Both the position numbers and the translations under genes were made by a program. From assembly GCF_937910895.1 (NCBI RefSeq), contig NZ_CALEMI010000091.1:27545-91544 (forward strand): 64,000 nucleotides of DNA. Direction: 5' to 3'. This document shows positions 57,185 through 64,000 of this stretch, piece after piece. Each line of letters begins with the position of its first letter. The stretch's first letter is position 1. The notes beneath the pieces are model-generated. The model saw nothing but the letters and a program-made list of their open reading frames with translations, did no database searches and was not told the origin of the DNA. Source of the stretch: an uncultured Dokdonia sp. (GTDB lineage: Bacteria; Bacteroidota; Bacteroidia; Flavobacteriales; Flavobacteriaceae).

Positions 57185-57868
57185 TTAGATTTTTGTTGCC
57201 CGTAACATTTCGCGTTTCCCTGGAGGACCTGGTAAACGTTCGACTTCAAAACCAACGGCTTGTAGGGCCCTGCGGACACTTCCTTTGGCAGCGTAAGTCA
57301 CTAAGACTCCATTTTCGCGCAAAGCGGTATACATTTTTTTAAAAATCATTTCACCCCAAAGTTCAGGCTGAACTCTTGCTCCAAACGCATCAAAATACAC
57401 AAGATCAAATGCATTCTGGTCTATAATATCTTCAAAACGTTGTTGGCGCTTTGTCAACTGAAACAAAGGCGAGATCTCCTCTTGAGATTCCCATGGCGTT
57501 TTGTGAAGGCTGTTATATACTCCTTGTGCATCTTTCTCTTTTATAAGAGAAACATAATCCATCGCTTTGATCTCTTCTGAAGAGATTGGATAGGCTTCTA
57601 TGCCCGTATATTGAATCGAAGTTTGTGTTTTTTGGGCTTCAAAAAAGGTCAGTAAGACATTCAATCCTGTTCCAAAACCCATCTCTAAGATCGCGATAGG
57701 GGTTTCTTTTTGATAGGATGATTTAGAACGATAATGGGCTAATCCCATTTTCAAAAATACATGGTTGGCTTCTTGAATCGCGCCATGTTTGCTATGGTAC
57801 TGTTCATCCCACTCAGGTATATGAATGGTTTTTGATCCGTCTCCTGTGATGATGATTTCGCGCTTCAT
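57185..57868 (-). CDS. mnmD: tRNA 5-methylaminomethyl-2-thiouridine methyltransferase MnmD
   Basis: MnmD transfers the last methyl group to form mnm5s2U at tRNA wobble position 34. The 227-residue stand-alone form lacks the MnmC oxidase domain, as in most Bacteroidota. SAM motif: AILEMGFGTGLNVLLTF (about 59-75). YTGIEAYP follows, then DLVYFDAFGARVQPELWGEMIF, VTYAAKGSVRRALQAVGFEVERLPGPPGKREMLRA, the family C-terminus. Confidence 0.92.
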   Translation of the reverse strand: MKREIIITGDGSKTIHIPEWDEQYHSKHGAIQEANHVFLKMGLAHYRSKSSYQKETPIAILEMGFGTGLNVLLTFFEAQKTQTSIQYTGIEAYPISSEEIKAMDYVSLIKEKDAQGVYNSLHKTPWESQEEISPLFQLTKRQQRFEDIIDQNAFDLVYFDAFGARVQPELWGEMIFKKMYTALRENGVLVTYAAKGSVRRALQAVGFEVERLPGPPGKREMLRATKI

Positions 57869-57881
57869 ATAAAAATATAAA

Positions 57882-57910
57882 CATCACCTATACTAAACAT
57901 ATAGGTGATG
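57882..57910 (-). terminator. Terminator of the DUF4920 gene
   Basis: An 11-bp perfect stem (CATCACCTATA / TATAGGTGATG) with a 7-base loop is followed on the minus strand by TTTATATTTTT, just upstream of mnmD. Confidence 0.65.
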
Positions 57911-57975
57911 TGTGATCATATTAGTAAGCCTTCGACAAACTCCGTTTGAGGATTTTAATGTCTTTTTTGGAAGTT

Positions 57976-58497
57976 TTACTTCTCCATCAAAACCCCAGTT
58001 GCCATGAGTTTAAACTCACGTTTTGGTTCTGTAATGGCTGCAATTTCTTCGGCAGATAATCCGCCATCTTCTGCTAAATGTTTTTGCTCATCGACAGAGG
58101 TTTCTTCTACAAAAGCTTTTCCTTCTACAATCGCCTCTCCATCTGAATCTGTAGGAACAAAAAATGCGTAATCTTTGAATTTTACATACACCTCTTCTCC
58201 TCCTATATCAAGACGCATCCAGCATCCCATGCTTTTACACACCGCTTCAATAGGCGCTTTAAACTTTACGGTAACAGAATCTCCCGATTTTAAATTTTTA
58301 TATTGTTCTTTTACACTTGAAACAGCCATCAGGTTCTGATCTGTGATTACCGCCCCATACGTAGCATAATCAGCTTGGACTACTTGCGCTAGATCTTTTG
58401 CGACAGCAACTTCTGCATCCCCAGTATTTACTTCTGTTTGCTCTTTACAACTTAGAGAAATAAGAGCGATGGCTAGTATAATAAGTTTTGTTTTCAT
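57976..58497 (-). CDS. DUF4920 family lipoprotein
   Basis: This 173-residue protein has a lipoprotein signal (ALISLSC, Cys17). The DUF4920 core is present: VKFKAPIEAVCKSMGCWMRLD with the CxxxGCW motif, then VYVKFKDYAFFVP. A C-terminal extension follows (VDEQKHLAEDGGLSAEEIAAI). The Cys pair suggests metal or redox binding, and the function is unknown. Confidence 0.85.
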   Translation of the reverse strand: MKTKLIILAIALISLSCKEQTEVNTGDAEVAVAKDLAQVVQADYATYGAVITDQNLMAVSSVKEQYKNLKSGDSVTVKFKAPIEAVCKSMGCWMRLDIGGEEVYVKFKDYAFFVPTDSDGEAIVEGKAFVEETSVDEQKHLAEDGGLSAEEIAAITEPKREFKLMATGVLMEK

Positions 58498-58693
58498 CTG
58501 TTTAAAAATTTTTAATTTCTTAAAATATTACAAGAATTTGAATACATTCAGAAACGCTCATACATTTTAATCATTGTCTTGTTGTGAATTATCGAATGAA
58601 GAAAATGAATGTTCGTTTTAGTATTTAAAGTATCCAAAATTAATAATAATGCAAAATTATGAATTTATAAATAGCTTGGGGATGTTAAATTCT

Positions 58694-58701
58694 TAAATTT
58701 G
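58694..58701 (+). promoter_or_regulatory. Candidate -7 box for ilvE
   Basis: TAAATTTG matches the consensus exactly 22 bases upstream of the ilvE ATG. A TTG is present at 58676-58678, but at 15 bases the spacing is short. Confidence 0.45.
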
Positions 58702-58723
58702 CATAACGTTTACAAACACCGCA

Positions 58724-59770
58724 ATGAATATTACAAAAGCTGAAAAGAGTAAAATAGAAGAAGTAGATTTTAATAACCTCACTTTTGGAAGTGTTTTTTC
58801 CGATCACATGTTTTTTTGTGACTACAAAAATGGCGCTTGGCAAGAACCTCAAATTGCACCTTATGGTCCTATAAGTATAGATCCTAGTGCCAAGGTTTTT
58901 CATTACGGGCAAGCTGTTTTTGAAGGTATGAAAGCTTTTAAAGATGATCACGGCGCAACGTGGTTATTCCGTCCAGAACAAAACTGGGAGCGTATTAATA
59001 AATCTTCTGAGAGATTGGCAATGCCTGCATTTCCTAAAGAAATCTTTTTTGAAGGTTTGAAAACGCTTCTTCATTTAGACAATGACTGGATTAAACCTGG
59101 TAATGGGAATTCGCTTTATATCCGTCCTTTTGTCATTGCAACGCAACCTGGCGTGTCTGCTTCTCCATCAGATCAATATCGATTTATGATTATTTGTGCG
59201 CCTGCACAAGCTTATTACTCTGGTGAAGTAAGCGTCCTTTTTGCTGAAGAATATAGCCGTGCTGCCGATGGTGGTGTTGGTTTTGCAAAAGCCGCAGGAA
59301 ATTATGCTTCACAATTTTACCCTACAAATCTTGCAAAAGAAAAAGGATATCAACAAATTGTTTGGACAGATGCAAACTCTCACCAATATCTAGAAGAAGC
59401 AGGTACAATGAACGTATTCTTTAGAGTTGGCGATACGTTACTTACCGCTCCTAATAACGATCGTATTCTTGACGGCGTGACTCGTAAAAGTATCATACAA
59501 CTTGCAAAAGATGCTGGAATACACGTAGATGTACGTCGGGTGAGTGTTTCAGAAATTGTGAACGCTGCAACCTCTGGCGAACTTAAAGAAATCTTTGGAG
59601 CAGGTACTGCTGCGGTGATTGTTCCTTTTAAAAGTTTCGGACATCAAGGAAAAGATTATGACCTCCCTTCTCAAGAAGATAGTTATGCCGCTCGATTCAA
59701 AAAAGCACTTAAAGATATTCAGTACAATCGTGCTGCCGATCCACATGGGTGGAGATATGAAGTGAAATGA
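58724..59770 (+). CDS. ilvE: Branched-chain amino-acid aminotransferase
   Basis: This is a PLP-dependent class IV transaminase interconverting Leu, Ile and Val with their keto acids. The 348 residues fit the large BCAT form. VFHYGQAVFEGMKAFK (about 58-73) leads to LYIRPFVIAT, GGVGFAKAAGNYASQ with the PLP lysine K189, and EEAGTMNVFFRVGDTL. RKSIIQLAKDAGIHVDVRRVS precedes the C-terminal phosphate-binding segment EIFGAGTAAVIVPF. Monocistronic. Confidence 0.95.
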   Translation: MNITKAEKSKIEEVDFNNLTFGSVFSDHMFFCDYKNGAWQEPQIAPYGPISIDPSAKVFHYGQAVFEGMKAFKDDHGATWLFRPEQNWERINKSSERLAMPAFPKEIFFEGLKTLLHLDNDWIKPGNGNSLYIRPFVIATQPGVSASPSDQYRFMIICAPAQAYYSGEVSVLFAEEYSRAADGGVGFAKAAGNYASQFYPTNLAKEKGYQQIVWTDANSHQYLEEAGTMNVFFRVGDTLLTAPNNDRILDGVTRKSIIQLAKDAGIHVDVRRVSVSEIVNAATSGELKEIFGAGTAAVIVPFKSFGHQGKDYDLPSQEDSYAARFKKALKDIQYNRAADPHGWRYEVK

Positions 59771-59850
59771 GTTGATGAGTTGATGAAAATCTAACTTTTC
59801 AAAGTAGTATTCTTCCTTAAAACTTATCAGTTTTTATATACAGATTTATA

Positions 59851-59875
59851 AAATAGAGTAGTACTCTATTTTTAG
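59851..59875 (+). terminator. Terminator after ilvE
   Basis: AAATAGAGTA pairs with TACTCTATTT (59851-59871) and is followed by TTT. The inner TAGAGT/ACTCTA part is shared with the hairpin at 24871. Confidence 0.5.
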
Positions 59876-60059
59876 AGTCGGTTATTTTGATACTGTTTTC
59901 GCTTTCGCGAAAATCACTCAATCATCTTACTTCCTGATTTAAATCTTAAAAAAACTTCACACTTCCAGCTTCCTGCTCCCAGTAAATTCCAATTCTCAAC
60001 CTCTGACCACCGACTACTTTTTTTTGTACCTTAGTTCGACTAACTAAAAAATATAGACA

Positions 60060-60833
60060 ATGCGACGTGGTGGCGGAATGAAAATAAGACTCCTTATTGG
60101 AGTTGCCGTGGTGGCTTTTGCTCTTATCAGGAATTGTAGCAGCAGAGAAGAAAATCCATATACAGGAAAGGTACAAGCAATTAGTATGAGTCCTGAACAA
60201 GAGATCCAGATCGGACTCGCCAATGCACCCGCGATGGCAGAGCAACATGGAGGATTACATCCTGACATGCAATTACAAGCTTTTGTAGATCAAATAGGAG
60301 AAAAACTGGTGTCGAGCAGTATGGCTCGTGAGACACCTTATCGATATGAATTTCATCTATTACGTGATGATCAAACCATCAACGCGTTTGCACTTCCTGG
60401 CGGACAAATATTTATTACCTATGCCTTACTTTCCAAATTAGAAAATGAAGATCAAGTCGCTGGTGTATTAGGCCACGAGATTGGTCACGTATTAGGAAAA
60501 CATAGTGCCGAGCGTGTAGAAAACTCCAAAATGTGGCAAACCATCTCTATGGGTGCCGAAGTGGGTGGCGGTTATGGAGAAGCTGCTGGAGGCATAGGAC
60601 AAAGCATTCTTTTAGGAAATGGCCGTGATGATGAGTTGGAAAGCGATGATCTTGGCGTACGCTTTATGATTCGTGCTGGGTATAACCCTTATGAAATGAT
60701 AGAAGTAATGCGAGTTTTAAAAGCTGCTGGAGGTCCTAATCGCCAACCTGAATTTTCAAGTACACATCCCGATCCAGATAACAGGATAGAAAAAATTAAA
60801 GAATCTATAGAAAAATATGGATACAAAGGCTAA
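60060..60833 (+). CDS. M48-family zinc metalloprotease
   Basis: This 257-residue protein has an N-terminal hydrophobic anchor (about 9-23, LLIGVAVVAFALI; no standard lipobox). The M48 active site GHEIGHVLGKH supplies H139, E140 and H143, and the later ELESDDLGVRFMIRAGY segment supplies the third metal ligand. The flanking INAFALPGGQIFITYALL strand is typical. It probably degrades misfolded envelope proteins. The start could also be the ATG seven codons in (60078). Confidence 0.92.
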   Translation: MRRGGGMKIRLLIGVAVVAFALIRNCSSREENPYTGKVQAISMSPEQEIQIGLANAPAMAEQHGGLHPDMQLQAFVDQIGEKLVSSSMARETPYRYEFHLLRDDQTINAFALPGGQIFITYALLSKLENEDQVAGVLGHEIGHVLGKHSAERVENSKMWQTISMGAEVGGGYGEAAGGIGQSILLGNGRDDELESDDLGVRFMIRAGYNPYEMIEVMRVLKAAGGPNRQPEFSSTHPDPDNRIEKIKESIEKYGYKG

Positions 60834-60858
60834 AACGTTTTCGTTAAAAGCATTCAAA

Positions 60859-60886
60859 AACCTCGCATTGGCGGGGTTTTGTTTTT
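60859..60886 (+). terminator. Terminator after the M48 protease gene
   Basis: AACCTCGC/GCGGGGTT (60859-60866 and 60871-60878, with a G-T pair) surrounds ATTG and is followed by TTGTTTTTT. Confidence 0.75.
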
Positions 60887-60973
60887 TATCTTTACACTAA
60901 ATTGTTAGGCTGAGCTTGTGGAAGTGATGTACTTCCTTCTACAATCTTCTGACCTTTACGTATGATATAGTTT

Positions 60974-62488
60974 ATGAATAAGAAAACGATTCTAATGATA
61001 CTCGATGGCTGGGGCATGGCACCAGACAAAAAAGTATCTGCTGTAGACCAAGCACAAACCCCCTTTATTGATAGTTTATATACCAACTATCCACATGCAC
61101 AATTACTCACGCATGGTGAAAACGTAGGACTTCCTGATGGGCAAATGGGAAATAGCGAAGTGGGTCACATGAATCTTGGCGCAGGTCGGATCATTTATCA
61201 GGATTTTGCAAAAATAAATGTTGCTATAAAAAACGATTCTCTTAAAGATGAAAAAACACTGATAGATGCTTTTTCGTATGCAAAAGAAAACAACAAACCC
61301 GTCCACTTTTTAGGTCTTTTATCAGATGGTGGGGTACACTCTCACATCAATCACTTAAAAGGACTGATCAAAGCGGCTAGTGATGCAGGCGTACCACAAT
61401 CGTATATTCATGCATTCACAGACGGTCGTGATGTAGACCCAAAATCGGGGAAAGCCTTTGTGGAGGAGATATCCGCTTTCGCGAAAGCGTACCACAGCCA
61501 ACTCGCATCGGTCATAGGACGTTACTATGCGATGGACAGAGATAAACGCTGGGAACGTGTCCAAATGGCGTATGATCTTATTGTACACGGAAAAGGAACC
61601 CTTACCGAAAATCCTTTAAAAAATATACAAGCCAGTTATGATGAAGATGTCACCGATGAGTTTTTACAACCCTTAGTCTGTACGGAAAACGGAAAGCCCA
61701 TCGCAACTTTACAAGAAGGAGATGTGGTGATCTTTTTTAATTTTAGAACAGATCGGGGTCGCGAACTCACAGAAATGTTGTCTCAAAAGGATTTTCCAGA
61801 GCAGGATACAAAAAAGCTAGACCTGTATTACGTGACGATGACCAATTATGACGACACCTTTTCAAGGATGCATATCGTATATGGTAAAGATAATTTGGCA
61901 GATACTTTGGGAGAAACACTCGCCAAAGCAGGCAAAAAACAGATTCGCATTGCCGAAACAGAAAAATATCCTCACGTTACTTTCTTTTTTAATGGAGGAA
62001 AAGAAACTCCTTTTGAGGGAGAATCTCGACTACTTTGTCCGTCTCCAAAAGTAGCTACCTACGATTTACAACCCGAAATGAGTGCGTATGAAATACGTGA
62101 TAAAATCATTCCTGAAATTAAAAAAGGAGACGTCGATTTTGTTTGCTTAAACTTTGCAAATCCAGATATGGTGGGTCATACAGGCGTGATGGAAGCGGCC
62201 ATAAAAGCGTGTGAAACAGTAGATCAATGTACTAAAGACATCGTAACCGCTGCACTAGAAAAAGACTATACGGTGATTATCATTGCAGACCATGGGAATG
62301 CAGAAACGATGATCAACCCTGACGGAACTCCAAACACCGCACACACCACAAATCCTGTTCCTATCATTCTAGTAGACAAAGATATCAAAACAATAAAAGA
62401 TGGTATTTTAGCAGATGTGGCTCCTACGGTATTAAAACTCATAGGCGTAACACAACCTGCAATTATGGATCGCAAACCTCTTATTTAA
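60974..62488 (+). CDS. gpmI: 2,3-bisphosphoglycerate-independent phosphoglycerate mutase
   Basis: This Mn-dependent enzyme interconverts 3- and 2-phosphoglycerate in glycolysis. The 504 residues are the normal length. MILDGWG gives metal ligand D11, and GQMGNSEVGHMNLGAGR the phosphoserine nucleophile S61. HAFTDGRDVDPKSG, FFNFRTDRGRELT and IIADHGNAETM supply the remaining sites. The host palindrome at 61475-61488 encodes AFAKAY. Two small envelope-protein genes follow closely. Confidence 0.97.
   Translation: MNKKTILMILDGWGMAPDKKVSAVDQAQTPFIDSLYTNYPHAQLLTHGENVGLPDGQMGNSEVGHMNLGAGRIIYQDFAKINVAIKNDSLKDEKTLIDAFSYAKENNKPVHFLGLLSDGGVHSHINHLKGLIKAASDAGVPQSYIHAFTDGRDVDPKSGKAFVEEISAFAKAYHSQLASVIGRYYAMDRDKRWERVQMAYDLIVHGKGTLTENPLKNIQASYDEDVTDEFLQPLVCTENGKPIATLQEGDVVIFFNFRTDRGRELTEMLSQKDFPEQDTKKLDLYYVTMTNYDDTFSRMHIVYGKDNLADTLGETLAKAGKKQIRIAETEKYPHVTFFFNGGKETPFEGESRLLCPSPKVATYDLQPEMSAYEIRDKIIPEIKKGDVDFVCLNFANPDMVGHTGVMEAAIKACETVDQCTKDIVTAALEKDYTVIIIADHGNAETMINPDGTPNTAHTTNPVPIILVDKDIKTIKDGILADVAPTVLKLIGVTQPAIMDRKPLI
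61475..61488. repeat. Host palindrome, exact copy in gpmI
   Basis: The exact 14-mer encodes AFAKA. Confidence 0.9.
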
Positions 62489-62489
62489 T

Positions 62490-62654
62490 ATGACAAAAGA
62501 AAAAGTACCACATCTCTTATGGATGTTATTTGGATCTGGACTCTCTTACTCCTATTTCAGTAAAGAAGATTATCTAGTAGGTATTTTAGGGATATGCATA
62601 GTAATGAGCTTTGCTTACAAATTAATTAATACTAAAAAGAATGAAATTAAATAA
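62490..62654 (+). CDS. Small membrane protein between gpmI and the thioredoxin-like gene
   Basis: A 54-residue frame starts 1 base after the gpmI stop: MTKEKVPHLLWMLFGSGLSY, then a short loop and a TM helix DYLVGILGICIVMSFAYKL and a basic end. It overlaps the next gene by 14 bases. Two hydrophobic segments and tight spacing on both sides support it as a real gene. Function unknown. Confidence 0.6.
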   Translation: MTKEKVPHLLWMLFGSGLSYSYFSKEDYLVGILGICIVMSFAYKLINTKKNEIK

Positions 62655-63237
62655 CACCTTTATTGCTCTTTTAATCATCTCGCTTTTTGCTCTTACTTCT
62701 TGTAATGAAAAGAAAACACAAACCGAAGTTACAGAAACCCCTGTAGAAGTGACCCCCGAAGAAACTGCAGAATTTGATCTCATCGATGATAATGGAGATC
62801 CTATTATTGTTGGCATACAAGAGCGAGCGACTTTAGAAAAGGAGCCTTATAAAAAATGGTTTGACGAAAGTTACAAAGAACATATCCTAGACACAGCTAC
62901 TGTTGCTGCAATAAAGAATGATCTTGCCGAAGCAACCATTACCGTTTTTATGGGAACTTGGTGTGAAGATAGTCAGCGAGAAATTCCTGCTTTTTATAAA
63001 GTATTAGACCTCGCAAGAATCGATGCGGGTACCGTAAAACTCATTACCATTACTGAAGGCAAAGATGCTCCAGAAGAGCTTATCAAAGAAAATGATATTG
63101 AATATGTACCCACCATCATTTTTGAGAAACACGGAAAAGAACTGGGGAGAATTGTAGAGTACACTATCTTTAGTATGGAAAAGGATATAGAAAAAATTCT
63201 TACAGGAGATGGATATAAGCATCCGTATGCAGAATAA
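62641..63237 (+). CDS. Thioredoxin-like lipoprotein with a single active-site cysteine
   Basis: This 198-residue protein has a lipoprotein signal (FALTSC, Cys21). The thioredoxin-fold region (about 95-180) has the site FMGTWCEDSQREIPAFYK, where the second cysteine of the CxxC motif is Ser. The cis-proline strand EYVPTIIFEKHGKELGRI follows. A monothiol site fits a mixed-disulfide or glutathione-type function rather than dithiol exchange. It is anchored in the envelope and co-transcribed with gpmI. Confidence 0.82.
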   Translation: MKLNNTFIALLIISLFALTSCNEKKTQTEVTETPVEVTPEETAEFDLIDDNGDPIIVGIQERATLEKEPYKKWFDESYKEHILDTATVAAIKNDLAEATITVFMGTWCEDSQREIPAFYKVLDLARIDAGTVKLITITEGKDAPEELIKENDIEYVPTIIFEKHGKELGRIVEYTIFSMEKDIEKILTGDGYKHPYAE

Positions 63238-63260
63238 GGCATAATCAAAATTCTAAACAG

Positions 63261-63290
63261 AAAAGACCAGCGCATTGCTGGTCTTTTTTT
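63261..63290 (+). terminator. Terminator of the gpmI operon
   Basis: An 11-bp perfect stem (AAAAGACCAGC / GCTGGTCTTTT) with loop GCATT runs into a T-run. Confidence 0.85.
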
Positions 63291-63695
63291 ATGGAACTAT
63301 TTATTGACCCAAACAATAAAACTCTCAGAAAAAAATCATTGTAGAGTGCCTCCATAATAGATCTAAAAACCGATGCTAGACACCGCATAAAGGCAAAAAT
63401 CTTGATACTTTACAAAGAATTAAATACGTAAAATTTAAACCTAACTAACCGAATAAAATTCAGATAAAAAAGGGGTTTGTATAAATTATTCAAATGATTT
63501 ATCATGATGTCATAAATAGTACTTATAATATTCATAAAAATTTATAATAATCTGATTAACAATTAATTAACTAATTACAAAATATATGCTCATACATTTG
63601 AATCAAATAAAAAATATTCTTGTAAGGAATATATAGACACAAGCCTTGAGTGTCACAAAATGATCAGGGATAATTTAATTTTAAAAATTTTAATT
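63291..63695 (+). promoter_or_regulatory. Leader region of the double-glycine peptide gene with -7 box
   Basis: No gene is seen in this stretch. TACATTTG at 63593-63600 is an exact -7 box about 95 bases before the ATG at 63696. No TTG lies at the expected distance, so an alternative sigma factor or activator may be involved. Confidence 0.45.
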
Positions 63696-63860
63696 ATGTT
63701 AAAGAACATTTCAAGTTTAGGTAAGTCATTAAGTAAAGAAGAGCAAAAAGTAGTATCGGGAGGTAACATGGCTATTGATGATGGTGGTTTCGATTGCTAT
63801 TGTAATGGAACATATAAAGGTAAAGCTACATCAATCCAAGAATGTTGGGATATGTGCTAA
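63696..63860 (+). CDS. Double-glycine leader peptide (bacteriocin-like precursor)
   Basis: I chose the ATG at 63696 (54 residues); the frame is open to 63660. MLKNISSLGKSLSKEEQKVVSGG is a classic GG leader (LSKEEQKxVxGG), cleaved by C39 peptidase-containing ABC transporters. The core of about 31 residues (NMAIDDGGFDCYCNGTYKGK and onward) contains three cysteines spaced to form a disulfide or a modified ring. In Bacteroidota such peptides are bacteriocin- or RiPP-like precursors. The exporter is not in the window; it may lie to the right. Confidence 0.75.
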   Translation: MLKNISSLGKSLSKEEQKVVSGGNMAIDDGGFDCYCNGTYKGKATSIQECWDMC

Positions 63861-63888
63861 AAAGCACTCGTAAATTATATAAGAAAAT

Positions 63889-63917
63889 GAGGCTGTCTAA
63901 AAAGGCAGTCTCTTTTT
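63889..63917 (+). terminator. Terminator after the GG-leader peptide gene
   Basis: GAGGCTGTC (63889-63897) pairs with GGCAGTCTC (63904-63912), with two G-T pairs, and is followed by TTTTTG. Confidence 0.75.
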
Positions 63918-64000
63918 GTTTGTTTTTTTTGATTTCGTATCTTAATAACATGAAATCTAGTCCTGTATGGAAGACTAATAATCAGTCACAGTTAAGTCTT

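Overview
The window looks like a chromosome segment of a marine-type member of the Flavobacteriaceae (Bacteroidota). The evidence is low GC, Bacteroidota-style promoters (TTG, about 19 bases, TAnnTTTG), a long-repeat type II-C CRISPR system, and the family character of MutS, Era, GlsA, MnmD, KdsA and DUF4920. A 14-base palindrome, GCTTTCGCGAAAGC, recurs nine times exactly and several more times with small changes, in genes as well as between them. Genus is not certain; a Dokdonia-like lineage is only a guess.

Region 1 (1-6.8 kb) is a complete type II-C CRISPR-Cas locus: an array cut by the window edge (46-base repeats, 29-30-base spacers), then cas2, cas1 and a 1539-residue cas9 on the minus strand with overlapping stop/start codons, and a divergent tracrRNA upstream of cas9. 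Each repeat appears to carry its own promoter. Region 2 (7-10.4 kb) holds a DinB-like protein, two paralogous small proteins and a 514-residue lipoprotein.

Region 3 (about 10.9-18.1 kb) looks like an integrated element abutting a tRNA-Leu/tRNA-Gly pair. It has a CI-like regulator, a small lipoprotein/membrane/coiled-coil trio, a zinc-finger gene broken by a stop codon, a 1.3-kb array of about eleven 126-base tandem repeats, two further DNA-binding proteins and a large serine recombinase whose reading frame runs through the tRNA-Leu terminator and the tRNA itself.

Region 4 (18.3-26.3 kb) is housekeeping: mutS, two SpoU-type methyltransferases, era, a CPA1 antiporter and an ECF sigma factor with its membrane partner. 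Region 5 (26.4-36.6 kb) is an accessory locus read leftward. It contains a 1357-residue protein of unknown function, a minimal nucleotidyltransferase, a 783-residue toxin-like protein with a C39/papain-like C-terminus and a putative immunity gene. These are followed by three degraded deaminase-toxin tips, each paired with a SUKH immunity gene. A 1.5-kb geneless region precedes it.

Region 6 (38.1-64 kb) is mostly metabolism: MtfA-like peptidase, MsrA, KdsA; a GH109 glycosidase, sugar kinase, nucleotidyltransferase and symporter operon that probably salvages an amino sugar; a ParE-type toxin/antitoxin pair; an S9 peptidase; a small regulon around a winged-helix regulator with two matching palindromic operators; glutaminase, MnmD, BCAT, M48 protease, phosphoglycerate mutase and a thioredoxin-like lipoprotein. 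At the right edge lies a small double-glycine leader peptide.
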